Assembly: GCA_900319345.1 (NCBI GenBank)
Contig: ONNZ01000005.1
Coordinates: 36,479-100,478, forward strand
Origin: an uncultured Eubacteriales bacterium
GTDB taxonomy: Bacteria; Bacillota; Clostridia; Christensenellales; CAG-138
Length of the DNA stretch: 64,000 nucleotides
Reading direction: 5' to 3'
In this document: positions 34,053 through 42,031 of the stretch, in pieces
How positions within the stretch are numbered: the stretch's first letter is position 1
Layout: each line of letters opens with the position of its first letter
Program-made: the position numbers and the translations under genes
Notes under the pieces: model-generated
What the model was told of the DNA's origin: nothing
Databases searched by the model: none
Seen by the model: only the letters and a program-made list of their open reading frames with translations

Positions 34053-34686
34053 GATCCTCCAAAGGTCGATACTCCCGGCCGATCACCTGTCCCGTCAGGG
34101 AACCGGCGCTCTGGTCGTAAACAGCATCCATAAATGTTTTCGTCTTCTCCGCCTCGACGGCGGCGATGCAGCTGACCTTCTCCCCGTACTCCGGTCCCAG
34201 CGACGCGCCCTGTTTGCGAGCCTCTTGCTGGAACATGGCCCACTGATGGTAGGGAACTTGAAACGCCACAAGATCGCAGGGCGTCATGCGCACAATCCCC
34301 GCCGCCCGGATGGCCTCCGAACAGCTCCGGGAATAGGCCCGCACCAGGCCCCCGGTGCCCAGGAGGATGCCGCCGAAATAACGGGTCACCACGCACAGAA
34401 CGTCGGTCACCCCCGCCCCCCGAAGGGCGTCCATCATGGGCATGCCCGCCGTGCCGCCCGGCTCCCCGTCGTCGGAGAAGCGGGCGATCTCCCCTTTCTT
34501 GCCCACCGAGTAGGCGTAGCAGTTGTGGGTGGCGTCCCAATACTGCTTTCGGAGGGCCGCCAGCTTTTCCAAGGCTTCGCTCTCCGTGGAGATGGGAAAG
34601 CACTGGCCGATGAACCGGGACTTGTTGATCACCAGCTCCACGCTGGCGGGCCCCTTCACGGTGCGATAGGATGTTCCCTGATCCAT
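34039..34686 (-). CDS. YigZ/IMPACT family protein
   Basis: A 215-residue IMPACT-family protein. The N-terminal domain carries KSRFIGQ, FSDDGEPGGTAGMPMM and VVTRYFGGILLGTGGLVRAY, all diagnostic; a ferredoxin-like C-terminal domain follows. Eukaryotic IMPACT regulates translation through GCN1; the bacterial role is unknown, with ribosome or nucleic-acid binding suggested by the fold. It heads the run YigZ - CARDB-like protein - HAD, overlapping the next gene by 14 nt. Confidence 0.88.
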   Translation of the reverse strand: MDQGTSYRTVKGPASVELVINKSRFIGQCFPISTESEALEKLAALRKQYWDATHNCYAYSVGKKGEIARFSDDGEPGGTAGMPMMDALRGAGVTDVLCVVTRYFGGILLGTGGLVRAYSRSCSEAIRAAGIVRMTPCDLVAFQVPYHQWAMFQQEARKQGASLGPEYGEKVSCIAAVEAEKTKTFMDAVYDQSAGSLTGQVIGREYRPLEDHEEG

Positions 34687-34725
34687 GGGCTTTCCCGTTT
34701 CGACTCCTTCCCCATATTTGATGTC

Positions 34726-34754
34726 ATAGTAGCAAATCTGCCGCCTAAAAGCAA
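34726..34754 (-). promoter_or_regulatory. Promoter of the yigZ run, with a dyad over the -35
   Basis: TTGCTT (complement of 34749-34754), 17 bp, TACTAT (complement of 34726-34731). GCCTAAA and TTTAGGC form an inverted repeat around the -35 (34743-34762), a possible operator or a weak hairpin. Confidence 0.6.
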
Positions 34755-34770
34755 GTTTAGGCCCGATTTG

Positions 34771-35613
34771 TTACAAATTGTCCACGGCTTCGCCCCGCAG
34801 GAGCCCGATCTCCCGGGCGTAGCCGCTTAGGTCCTCCTGGGGCGTCTCCAGGATCATGGGTAGCTGGGTCAGGACCGGATGGTTCACCATCGCCAGCAGG
34901 GCGTCGAGGCCGATGCACCCCTTGCCGATGGGGGCATGCCGGTCCTTGCGGCTCCCCAGGGGGAACAGGGAATCGTTGACGTGGAGGGCTTTGAGCCGAT
35001 CGAGGCCGATATACCGTTCGAACTGCTCCAGCACTCCATCTAGATCGTGGACGATGTCGTAACCCGCGGCGAACACGTGGCAGGTGTCCAAGCATACCCC
35101 CATCTTTTCCTGCAGCTCCACCCGGCTAAGGATGTCCCCCACCTCCTCGAAGGTGCCGCCGATCTCGCTCCCCTGCCCCGCCATGGTCTCGATGAGGACG
35201 GTGGCGGCCGTGTCAGGCGTCAGCAGGGTGTTGAGGAGGGCCGCCGTCTTCTCGATGCCCGCCTCGCTCCCCTGGCCCACGTGGCTGCCGGGATGGAAGT
35301 TGTAGAGGTTGCCGGGGAACGATGCCATGCGGACGAGATCGTCAGCCATGACCATGGCGGCAAACTCCTGGACCCGGGGATCGGCGGCACAGGGATTCAG
35401 GGTATAGGGGGCGTGGGCCACGATAGGCAGCATATCCTTCCCCCGCAGCAGCGCCATAAGGGCCGCGGCGTCGGCTTCGTCCAGAGCCTTTGCTTTGCTG
35501 CCCCGGGGGTTGCGAAGAAAGAACTGGAAGGTGTTGGCCCGGATGCTCAACGCGTCCTGGCCCATGCGCAGCAGCCCCTTGGAAGGGGAAAGATGGCAGC
35601 CGATCCGTATCAT
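34771..35613 (-). CDS. nfo: Deoxyribonuclease IV (AP endonuclease)
   Basis: A 280-residue endonuclease IV, which cleaves DNA 5' of abasic sites in base-excision repair. The TIM barrel carries the three-zinc ligands in FHPGSHVGQ, IETMAGQGSEIGG, CLDTCHVFAAGYD and LHVNDS, with a final glutamate in MILETPQE. The length is normal. The ribosome site is AGAAGGAGAA. It lies behind the terminator of the acetoacetate-CoA ligase operon, so it is probably transcribed alone. Confidence 0.95.
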   Translation of the reverse strand: MIRIGCHLSPSKGLLRMGQDALSIRANTFQFFLRNPRGSKAKALDEADAAALMALLRGKDMLPIVAHAPYTLNPCAADPRVQEFAAMVMADDLVRMASFPGNLYNFHPGSHVGQGSEAGIEKTAALLNTLLTPDTAATVLIETMAGQGSEIGGTFEEVGDILSRVELQEKMGVCLDTCHVFAAGYDIVHDLDGVLEQFERYIGLDRLKALHVNDSLFPLGSRKDRHAPIGKGCIGLDALLAMVNHPVLTQLPMILETPQEDLSGYAREIGLLRGEAVDNL

Positions 35614-35627
35614 TGGTTTCTCCTTCT

Positions 35628-35659
35628 AAAAAGGGCCGCTGCCCTAGAGGCGGCGACCC
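35628..35659 (-). terminator. Terminator of the mgtE-DUF362-ligase operon
   Basis: On the minus strand GGGTCGCCGCC pairs imperfectly with GGCAGCGGCCC, followed by TTTTT. Confidence 0.7.
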
Positions 35660-35668
35660 GTACCCGTT

Positions 35669-37630
35669 TTATTTCTGCAGCTCCGGCAGCAGAGCCTCGA
35701 AGTAGTCCAAGGACTCCGGGTTGCCCAGGGCCTCCCGGTTGGTGATCCTCCGTCCGTTCACCAGGTTGGTCACGGCGGACTCCACCTTCTTCCCGTTGAA
35801 GGTCTTAGGGAGGTCCGGCACGGCGTAGATCAGGGCCGGCACGTGCCGGGGGGACGCCTTGGTGCGCAGGTCCTTCTTGATCCGCTTCTTCAGCTCCTCG
35901 GTGAGCTCCGCCCCGGGGGCAAGCTGTACGAAAAGGAGGATCCGCTGATCGTCGTGGTACATCTGACCGATGGCCAGGCTGTCCTGGACTTCCGGAAGCT
36001 TCTCCACGATGTTGTAGATCTCCGCGGTGCCGATGCGCACGCCGGAGGGCTTCAGCACGGAGTCGGACCGACCGAAGTAGGTGACGCCGCCGGTCTCGCT
36101 GTTGAACTGAACGTAGTCTCCATGGTGCCAGATGCCGGGGTACACCCGGAAGTAGGCGTTCATGTACCGCTCGCCGTCGGGATCGTTGGCGAACCATATG
36201 GGCATGCTGGGCTCCGGAATCTCGCAGACCAGCTCACCCTGGGTGTCCCGGATGGGCTTGCCGTTCTCGTCATAGCACTCGATCTTCATGCCCAGGCCCG
36301 GGGCCTGCAGCTCGCCTACGTACACGGGGCTCAGCAGATTCCCGATGCAGAAGCAGCCGTTGATGTCCGTGCCGCCGGCGATGGAGTTGAAGTGCAGGTC
36401 CTGCTTGATCTCCCGATATACGAACCGGAACCCCTCCTCGCTGAGGGCGGAGCCGGTCTGGGAGATCATGCGAAGCTTCCGTAGGTCCGCATGCTCCCTG
36501 GGGTTGAAGCCCGCCGCCATCAGGGCGTGGATATAGCTGGCGGAGAGGCCGAAGACGGTGACCCCCTCCTCCTCCAGCACCTTCCAGATGGCGTCGAGAT
36601 CGGGATAGGACGGGTTGCCGTCGTAGAGGACGATGGAGCTGCCTGCCCCCAGGGTGGCCGCCTGCCAGTTCCACATCATCCAGCTGCAGGTGGTGATGTA
36701 CAGCATCCTGTCGGAGGGCTTCATGTCGTGGTGGAGCACCAGCTCCTTCAGCTGGTTGATGAGAAGCCCGCCCACGGACTGGACCATGCACTTGGGCTTG
36801 CCCGTGGTGCCGGAGGAGAACATGACCACGGTGGGATCATTGAACTCCCGCTGCTCGTAGACGAAGGGCTCCGGCACGGCCTTGGCGAGGAAATCCTCAT
36901 AGAGCACGGCGTTGGGAACATTGGCGACGTCCACCGTATTTCCCGCGTAGTGGACCACCACCACCTTTTTGAGCCCCTCCATGCGGGCCGCCACCTGGGC
37001 GGCGTTGGGCAGGGTGTCGAACTCCTTGCCCTTGTAGTAGTAGCCGTCCGTGGTGAACAATACCTTGGGCGACACCTGCCCCAGCCGGTCGAAGGCGGCG
37101 CCGGGGCCGATATCCGTGGCACAGGAGCACCAGACTCCGCCTACAGCCGCGGTGGCCAGCATGGCGATGATGGTCTCGGGCAGGTTCGGAAGATAGGCGG
37201 ACACCGCGTCCCCGGCCCCCACGCCCAGCTCCCGTAGGGCCGTAGCCAGGCGGAAGGTCTGTTCCTTCACTTCCTTCCAGGTGAGCACCCGGCGGACCTT
37301 GTCCTCGCCCCGAAAGATCAGGCACGCTTCGTCGTTCGCCTCGTGCCGGAGCAGGTTCTCCGCATAGTTCAGTCGGCAGCCGGGGAACCACTTGGCTCCG
37401 GGGAATCTGTGGATGTCGTCCACGGTCCTCTCGTAGCCCACGGAATGGACGATGTCCAGATACCGGAACAGGATGTCCCAGAAGGCCTCCGGCTCGTCCA
37501 CGGAGAAGCGATAGAGCTCCCTGTAGTTCCGATAGTTCCGGCCCTTCTCCCGGTTCACCAGCTCCATGAAGGCGTACATATTGGACGCCTTCTGCACCTC
37601 TTCACTGGGGGTCCACAACAGCTCGCGCAT
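35669..37630 (-). CDS. Acetoacetate-CoA ligase
   Basis: A 653-residue adenylate-forming enzyme (acetoacetate + ATP + CoA to acetoacetyl-CoA). The N-terminal ACAS_N-like region includes FPGAKWFPGCRLNYAENLL. The AMP-binding P-loop FSSGTTGKPKCMVQS is at about 271-285, and TCSWMMWNWQAATLGAG matches the acetoacetate-CoA ligase subgroup rather than acetyl-CoA synthetase. The C-terminal lysine lies in FNGKKVESAV. The start was placed at 37630 by GAAGGAG; the open frame to 37753 overlaps DUF362 and is not credible. It is third in an operon with mgtE and a DUF362 ferredoxin protein. Confidence 0.88.
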   Translation of the reverse strand: MRELLWTPSEEVQKASNMYAFMELVNREKGRNYRNYRELYRFSVDEPEAFWDILFRYLDIVHSVGYERTVDDIHRFPGAKWFPGCRLNYAENLLRHEANDEACLIFRGEDKVRRVLTWKEVKEQTFRLATALRELGVGAGDAVSAYLPNLPETIIAMLATAAVGGVWCSCATDIGPGAAFDRLGQVSPKVLFTTDGYYYKGKEFDTLPNAAQVAARMEGLKKVVVVHYAGNTVDVANVPNAVLYEDFLAKAVPEPFVYEQREFNDPTVVMFSSGTTGKPKCMVQSVGGLLINQLKELVLHHDMKPSDRMLYITTCSWMMWNWQAATLGAGSSIVLYDGNPSYPDLDAIWKVLEEEGVTVFGLSASYIHALMAAGFNPREHADLRKLRMISQTGSALSEEGFRFVYREIKQDLHFNSIAGGTDINGCFCIGNLLSPVYVGELQAPGLGMKIECYDENGKPIRDTQGELVCEIPEPSMPIWFANDPDGERYMNAYFRVYPGIWHHGDYVQFNSETGGVTYFGRSDSVLKPSGVRIGTAEIYNIVEKLPEVQDSLAIGQMYHDDQRILLFVQLAPGAELTEELKKRIKKDLRTKASPRHVPALIYAVPDLPKTFNGKKVESAVTNLVNGRRITNREALGNPESLDYFEALLPELQK

Positions 37631-37656
37631 AGGTCTCTCCTTCATACAATGATTTG

Positions 37657-38832
37657 TTATCTGATCTTTTCCAAAAACTTGCTGATGCCCGTGCGGCGGA
37701 CCTTCATGGCGCCGATGGGGCAGAACTCCTGGCAGCAGAAACAGCGGATGCACTTCGTATAGTCGATGGAAGGTTTCTTGTCGATCATGGTGATGGCCTT
37801 GGCGGGGCAGACCTTACTGCACTCGCCGCAGCCGATGCAGTCCTCCTTCTTCACCTGGGGTCGGGGCTGGACGGCGGCCTTCATGATGCCGGCCCAAAGC
37901 TTGCCCACGATGCCGGAGTATTTATCAGTGAACAGGATGCCCCGTTTCACGCCGATGGTCTCGAAGTCCGGGCAAATGAACTGCTCCCAGCCTTCAGAAA
38001 CATTCAACTCCGCCACTGTGCCGGGGATGAGTCCCCGCTCGTAGGCGGCCATCAGGGTGGGCACGTCCTCCCGGGTCATATGGATGAGGGCGGCCAGCAC
38101 CAGGTCCAGCTTGTGGGGCGATTTTGAGGCCGCCAGAAGCCCCATTTTCCGAGGTTTGCCCATGGAGGGGCCGTTGCCTTCCATGGCCATGATCCCGTCG
38201 CAAATGGTCAATACGGGCTTAAAATAGGCGTTTATGTCCACCAGCATCCGGGAGAAATCCGTGGGGTTGGGATAGCGATAGTGATACTCCGGCTTGTCCG
38301 TGCCGGGGATAGCCCCGAACATGTTCTTGCAGCCGCCGGTGAGGCCCATCATGCCGTGGGTCTTCAGCTTGCAGAAGTCGATGATGTAGTCGCAGTCGTC
38401 CAGATACGCCGTGTAGGTGAACTCCCGCATCACCTTCGACTCGGGGAATACTCCCTCTTTGATGGCGGTGTTCTGGTTCAGCGTGGCCCCGGCCCTCTCG
38501 CAGTCGTTGAGGCCGGTGGCGGCGTAAACACGTTTCAAATACGGCAGGCTGAAGGGCCCGCCCGGGCTGTCGCCGATGACGACGGAAGCGCCCCGTTCCC
38601 GCAGCAGCTCCGTGAGCGCGCTCAACAGCACCGGATGGGTGGTGGCCGCCTTGTCCGGCTTCAAAAAAGTGATGAGGTTGGCTTTGACGACTACCCGGTC
38701 CCCTGGTTTGACGAAGGTCAGCCCGCCCAAGGGCTCCAACAGGGCCCGCAAAGCGGCCTTGCACCGTTCATGTTCATAGGCGTCGCAGGGGACCACGGAC
38801 ACGTCCAGGGGGCGATTTGCAACGGTTTCCAT
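37657..38832 (-). CDS. DUF362 protein with two [4Fe-4S] ferredoxin sites
   Basis: A 391-residue protein. The DUF362 domain fills about residues 10-300 (VVIGDSPGG, IIDFCKLKTHGMMGLTGGCKNMFG). A C-terminal bacterial ferredoxin module starts near residue 332 with CIGCGECSKVCP and continues CIRCFCCQEFCP, enough for two 4Fe-4S clusters. An electron-transfer or metal-related role is likely; the reaction is unknown. It starts 6 nt after mgtE, so the two are translated from one message. Confidence 0.85.
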   Translation of the reverse strand: METVANRPLDVSVVPCDAYEHERCKAALRALLEPLGGLTFVKPGDRVVVKANLITFLKPDKAATTHPVLLSALTELLRERGASVVIGDSPGGPFSLPYLKRVYAATGLNDCERAGATLNQNTAIKEGVFPESKVMREFTYTAYLDDCDYIIDFCKLKTHGMMGLTGGCKNMFGAIPGTDKPEYHYRYPNPTDFSRMLVDINAYFKPVLTICDGIMAMEGNGPSMGKPRKMGLLAASKSPHKLDLVLAALIHMTREDVPTLMAAYERGLIPGTVAELNVSEGWEQFICPDFETIGVKRGILFTDKYSGIVGKLWAGIMKAAVQPRPQVKKEDCIGCGECSKVCPAKAITMIDKKPSIDYTKCIRCFCCQEFCPIGAMKVRRTGISKFLEKIR

Positions 38833-38838
38833 ATCTCT

Positions 38839-40194
38839 TTACAGGCCGATGATGGCCTTGGCGATGCTGAAGAAGGTCAACAGGGACAGGGCGTCCACCA
38901 CCGTGGTGATGAAGGGGCTGGCCATGACCGCAGGGTCGAAGCCCAACTTTTTCGCGAACATGGGCAGCGTGCAGCCGATGAATTTGGCAATGGTCACGGT
39001 CACCACCAGGGTGAGCGACACGGACAGGCTCACCAGCATCCCCACCTTATCCAGGACCATGAGCTTCAAAAAGCTGATGGCGGACAGGCTGAGGCCGCAG
39101 AGGACGGCCACCCGGACCTCCTTCCAGATGACGGTCAGGATGTCCTTGAAATGGATCTCGTTCAGGGAGAGACCGCGGATGATGGTGACGGAGGCCTGGC
39201 TGCCGGAGTTGCCGCCCGTGTCCATAAGCATGGGAATGTAGGCGGTCAGCACCAGCTGGGCGGCCAGCGCTTCTTCGAAGCTGCTGATGATGAGGCCCGT
39301 AAAGGTGGCCGACACCATGAGGAGCATGAGCCAGGGGATGCGGTGCTTGAAGATCTCCCACACGCCAGTCTTCAGGTACGGTTTATCCGACGGCGTGATG
39401 GCGGCCATCTTTTCGATATCCTCGGTGGCCTCCTCCTCCATGACGTCGATGGCATCGTCGACGGTGACGATACCCACCAGCCGGTTCTCCCCGTCCACCA
39501 CGGGCATGGCGGTCAAATCGTACTTTTTGAACTTCTCCGCCACGGTCTCCTGGTCGTCCATGGTGTTGACGCTGACCACGTTGGTGTCCATGATGTCGGA
39601 CACCTTGTCGTCGTCCTGGGCGAGGATCAGGGATCGGATGGAGATGATGCCCTCCAGGGTACGGCCGGGTCCGGTGACGAAGCAGTCGTTGATGGTCTCC
39701 TTGTCGAAGCCCGTGCGCCGGATGGTCTTGATGGCATCCTCCACCGTGTAGCCCATGCCCAGTTCCACGAACTCGGTGGTCATGATGCTGCCGGCACTGT
39801 CCTCCGGGTACTTCAAGAGCTCGTTGATGAGCTTGCGGGTCTCCGGATCGGCCTGATACAGGATACGCTTCACCACGTTGGCGGGCATCTCCTCCACCAG
39901 GTCCACTGCGTCGTCGATGTAGAGCTCGTCGATGACCTCCTTGAGCTCCGTATCGGAGAAGCGGGTGATGAGAAGCTGCTGTTGGTCCGGATCCATCTCC
40001 ACGAAGGTATCGGCCGCCAGCTCCTTAGGCAGCAGCCGAAATAGCAGGGGCAGGATCTCCGGCTCCAGTTCAGCAAAGATAGCCGCGATATCCGCGGCGT
40101 TCAGGGTGATGAGGATGTCTTTGATAGAGGAGTACCGCTTGTTGCCTAACAGGGTACGGATGGTCATTTCCAGGGAATAGGTTTTTTCCGACAT
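38839..40194 (-). CDS. mgtE: Magnesium transporter MgtE
   Basis: A 451-residue MgtE channel. The cytosolic MgtE_N superhelix (about 1-130) and a CBS pair (about 135-255) form the Mg-sensing gate. Five TM helices (about 285-451) form the pore, with PMLMDTGGNSGSQAS at the selectivity region and the AxxTxxVDxxxL-like final helix FITTVVDALSLLTFF. The ribosome site is AAGGAGGC. A leader of about 190 nt with its own promoter precedes it. Confidence 0.95.
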   Translation of the reverse strand: MSEKTYSLEMTIRTLLGNKRYSSIKDILITLNAADIAAIFAELEPEILPLLFRLLPKELAADTFVEMDPDQQQLLITRFSDTELKEVIDELYIDDAVDLVEEMPANVVKRILYQADPETRKLINELLKYPEDSAGSIMTTEFVELGMGYTVEDAIKTIRRTGFDKETINDCFVTGPGRTLEGIISIRSLILAQDDDKVSDIMDTNVVSVNTMDDQETVAEKFKKYDLTAMPVVDGENRLVGIVTVDDAIDVMEEEATEDIEKMAAITPSDKPYLKTGVWEIFKHRIPWLMLLMVSATFTGLIISSFEEALAAQLVLTAYIPMLMDTGGNSGSQASVTIIRGLSLNEIHFKDILTVIWKEVRVAVLCGLSLSAISFLKLMVLDKVGMLVSLSVSLTLVVTVTIAKFIGCTLPMFAKKLGFDPAVMASPFITTVVDALSLLTFFSIAKAIIGL

Positions 40195-40387
40195 GTTTGC
40201 CTCCTTCCTTTTGGTTCGTTAAGAAGAAAGGCACAGGGAATATCGGTTATATGCGGCGGCACACCATGGCTGCGGTGCATCGATGTATATGACCGTTCGA
40301 TCCGCTTGTGCCGCTACTACCGCCAGCATCCATGGTGTCCACCTCTCTTTCTGAAATGATCTCTTGGCGAATCTCCACGCCATACAA
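40195..40387 (-). ncRNA. mgtE 5' leader, candidate cis-regulatory RNA
   Basis: The 190-nt untranslated leader carries the inverted repeat ACACCATGG/CCATGGTGT, whose arms lie about 75 nt apart. It would cover the start of a small ORF at 40333. A second short stem, GGCG...CGCC, lies near the 5' end. I do not recognise M-box core sequence. No intrinsic terminator is evident, so translation-level or leader-peptide control is more likely than attenuation. Confidence 0.4.
40247..40333 (-). CDS. Small ORF in the mgtE leader (28 residues)
   Basis: A 28-codon frame starting MDAGGSSGTSGSNG and ending CRRI-stop, preceded by a good AGAGAGGTGG ribosome site. It ends 52 nt before the mgtE ATG. No known peptide is recognised. 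It may be a leader peptide whose translation governs folding of the mgtE leader, in the way MgtL does for mgtA in enterobacteria (analogy only), or a chance frame. Confidence 0.4.
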   Translation of the reverse strand: MDAGGSSGTSGSNGHIHRCTAAMVCRRI

Positions 40388-40417
40388 ATTCTACAACCGA
40401 CCCTTCCCTCTTGTCAA
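40388..40417 (-). promoter_or_regulatory. Promoter of the mgtE operon
   Basis: TTGACA (complement of 40412-40417), 18 bp, TAGAAT (complement of 40388-40393), placing the start about 190 nt before the mgtE ATG. Confidence 0.75.
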
Positions 40418-40427
40418 CCTAAAATGA

Positions 40428-40459
40428 ATGAAAAAGGACGGCAAATCTGCCGCCCTTTT
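40428..40459 (-). terminator. Terminator of gdpD
   Basis: AAAAGGGCGGCA pairs with TGCCGTCCTTTT around a 4-nt loop, followed on the minus strand by TCATTC. Confidence 0.8.
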
Positions 40460-40461
40460 GC

Positions 40462-41184
40462 TCATTTCCTATCCCGTATGGCCAACGCTTTGTCGGGATA
40501 GTTGGTGATGACGCCGATGCCGTGTCGGATGCACAGGGCCATGATCTCCTCGTCGTTCACGGTCCAGGGGTTGATGCCGATCCCGGCAGCCAGGGAGCCC
40601 TCGATCAGGCCGGGATAGAGGAGCGTGCGCCAGTGGGGGTGGATGTACCGGGCGCCGATGGACTTGGCATACTTCCAGGGCTCGTAGAGGCCATCGCTGT
40701 AGAGGATGCCGTACTTCACGTCGGGCTTGATGGCTTTGAGCTCCATCAGGGTATAGTGGTTGAAGGAGGAATAGAGGATGCGCCCCTCCATGCCCTTCTC
40801 CTGCTCCAGCTTCAGCACCTTCTCCGCGATGCCGGGATAGACGATCTGGTCCGTCTTGATCTCCACATTGACCACGTGGCGAGTGTCCCGGATAAGGTCG
40901 TAGAGCTCCCCCAGGGTGGGGACCTTCGCCCCTTTATACTTCGTCATGCCGTTGCTGGCGTCCAGCGCCTTCAGTTCCTTCAGAGTGTAGGACTGGATCA
41001 ACCCTGACCCGTCCGTGGTCCGATCCACCCGCTCGTCGTGCATGACGATGAGCTCCCCGTCCTTGGAGAGGTGCACGTCCAGCTCGAAGCCGTCCGCCCC
41101 CATGTCCATGGCCAGACGAAAGGCCTCCAGCGTGTTCTCCGGGGCGTAGCCGGACGCCCCCCGATGACCCAAGATGATCGACAT
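40462..41184 (-). CDS. Glycerophosphodiester phosphodiesterase
   Basis: A 240-residue GDPD enzyme that splits glycerophosphodiesters to glycerol-3-phosphate and an alcohol. GHRGASGYAPENT holds the catalytic histidine and arginine, ELDVHLSKDGELIVMHDE holds the metal ligands and second histidine, and VNVEIK follows. There is no signal peptide, so it is cytosolic. The start MSIILGHRG at 41184 has GGAGAT; the longer frame lies in the promoter. It is divergent from sfsA. Confidence 0.92.
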   Translation of the reverse strand: MSIILGHRGASGYAPENTLEAFRLAMDMGADGFELDVHLSKDGELIVMHDERVDRTTDGSGLIQSYTLKELKALDASNGMTKYKGAKVPTLGELYDLIRDTRHVVNVEIKTDQIVYPGIAEKVLKLEQEKGMEGRILYSSFNHYTLMELKAIKPDVKYGILYSDGLYEPWKYAKSIGARYIHPHWRTLLYPGLIEGSLAAGIGINPWTVNDEEIMALCIRHGIGVITNYPDKALAIRDRK

Positions 41185-41213
41185 ATGCTTCTTATCTCCG
41201 ATCTTTTTTCTCG

Positions 41214-41242
41214 ATTCTACTCTCCTTTCCCCCATCTTTCAA
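41214..41242 (-). promoter_or_regulatory. Promoter of gdpD
   Basis: TTGAAA (complement of 41237-41242), 17 bp, TAGAAT (complement of 41214-41219), with an ordinary 30-nt leader. It is only 7 bp from the divergent sfsA -35. Confidence 0.65.
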
Positions 41243-41249
41243 GACCGCG

Positions 41250-41278
41250 TTGCAATTTTGCCGAAAGAAAGCTATACT
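41250..41278 (+). promoter_or_regulatory. Promoter of sfsA, abutting its start codon
   Basis: TTGCAA (41250-41255), 17 bp, TATACT (41273-41278). The ATG follows after 6 nt without a ribosome site. Confidence 0.7.
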
Positions 41279-41284
41279 CTGCTC

Positions 41285-41962
41285 ATGAGGTACGACAGCA
41301 TTCGCGAAGCCATCTTCATAGAGCGCCCCAATCGGTTCATCGCCCACGTTTTGTTGGACGGGGAACCGGTGGTCTGCCACGTGAAGAACACGGGCCGTTG
41401 CCGGGAGCTTTTGGTGCCCGGGTCCAGGGTCATCCTGAGCCGGGGCGCGAATCCCCTGCGCAAGACGGCCTACGACCTCATTTCCGTCTATAAGGGGGAA
41501 CGGCTCGTCAACATGGACAGCCAATCCCCCAACGCCATCGCCGCCGAGTACCTCCCCCGGCTGTTCCCGCACCTGGAGACGCTACGGCGGGAGGTGACCT
41601 GGGGCGATTCAAGGTTCGATTTCTGCGGAGTCAAGGGCGGCCGCCCCTTCTATCTGGAGGTGAAGGGCGTGACGCTGGAACAGGCGGATCGGACCTACTT
41701 CCCCGACGCCCCCACCGAGCGCGGCGTGAAACACCTGCGTGAGCTGACGAAACTGCAGCAAAGCGGTACGGACGCCTACGTGCTGTTCGTCATCCAGATG
41801 CAGGACGTACTCTCGGTGCAAGCCAACCGAGAGACCGATCCTGCTTTTGCGGACGCGCTGCTGGCGGCCAGGGCGGCGGGCGTGGGCATCCATGCGGTGG
41901 ACTGCATGGTGACGCCGGACAGCGTGACGGCACGAAAACCTGTGCCCGTGCTGTTCCTGTAA
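41285..41962 (+). CDS. sfsA: DNA/RNA nuclease SfsA
   Basis: A 225-residue SfsA family protein. Family blocks are RPNRFIAHV, CHVKNTGRCRELLVPG and FDFCGVKGGRPFYLEVKGVTLE, the last carrying nuclease-like D-ExK residues. FPDAPTERGVKHLREL and the final segment up to VPVLFL complete the fold. It was first named for sugar fermentation stimulation in E. coli; archaeal and bacterial homologues show nuclease-type folds. The start MRYDSIREA at 41285 is the family's usual N-terminus and coincides with the predicted transcription start. Confidence 0.92.
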   Translation: MRYDSIREAIFIERPNRFIAHVLLDGEPVVCHVKNTGRCRELLVPGSRVILSRGANPLRKTAYDLISVYKGERLVNMDSQSPNAIAAEYLPRLFPHLETLRREVTWGDSRFDFCGVKGGRPFYLEVKGVTLEQADRTYFPDAPTERGVKHLRELTKLQQSGTDAYVLFVIQMQDVLSVQANRETDPAFADALLAARAAGVGIHAVDCMVTPDSVTARKPVPVLFL

Positions 41963-41969
41963 AGAACGG

Positions 41970-41998
41970 TTGCAAAGCGTCCCCAGGATTGATATAAT
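41970..41998 (+). promoter_or_regulatory. Promoter of the SGNH lipoprotein gene
   Basis: TTGCAA (41970-41975), 17 bp, TATAAT (41993-41998). The leader contains AGAGGAGGT. Confidence 0.8.
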
Positions 41999-42031
41999 GC
42001 ATCACAATGAGACGAGAGGAGGTCAGAATCC

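Noticed and set aside
40195-40387. mgtE leader as an M-box riboswitch
   Set aside because: I could not find the conserved M-box core blocks; called only as a candidate leader. A covariance-model search would settle it.
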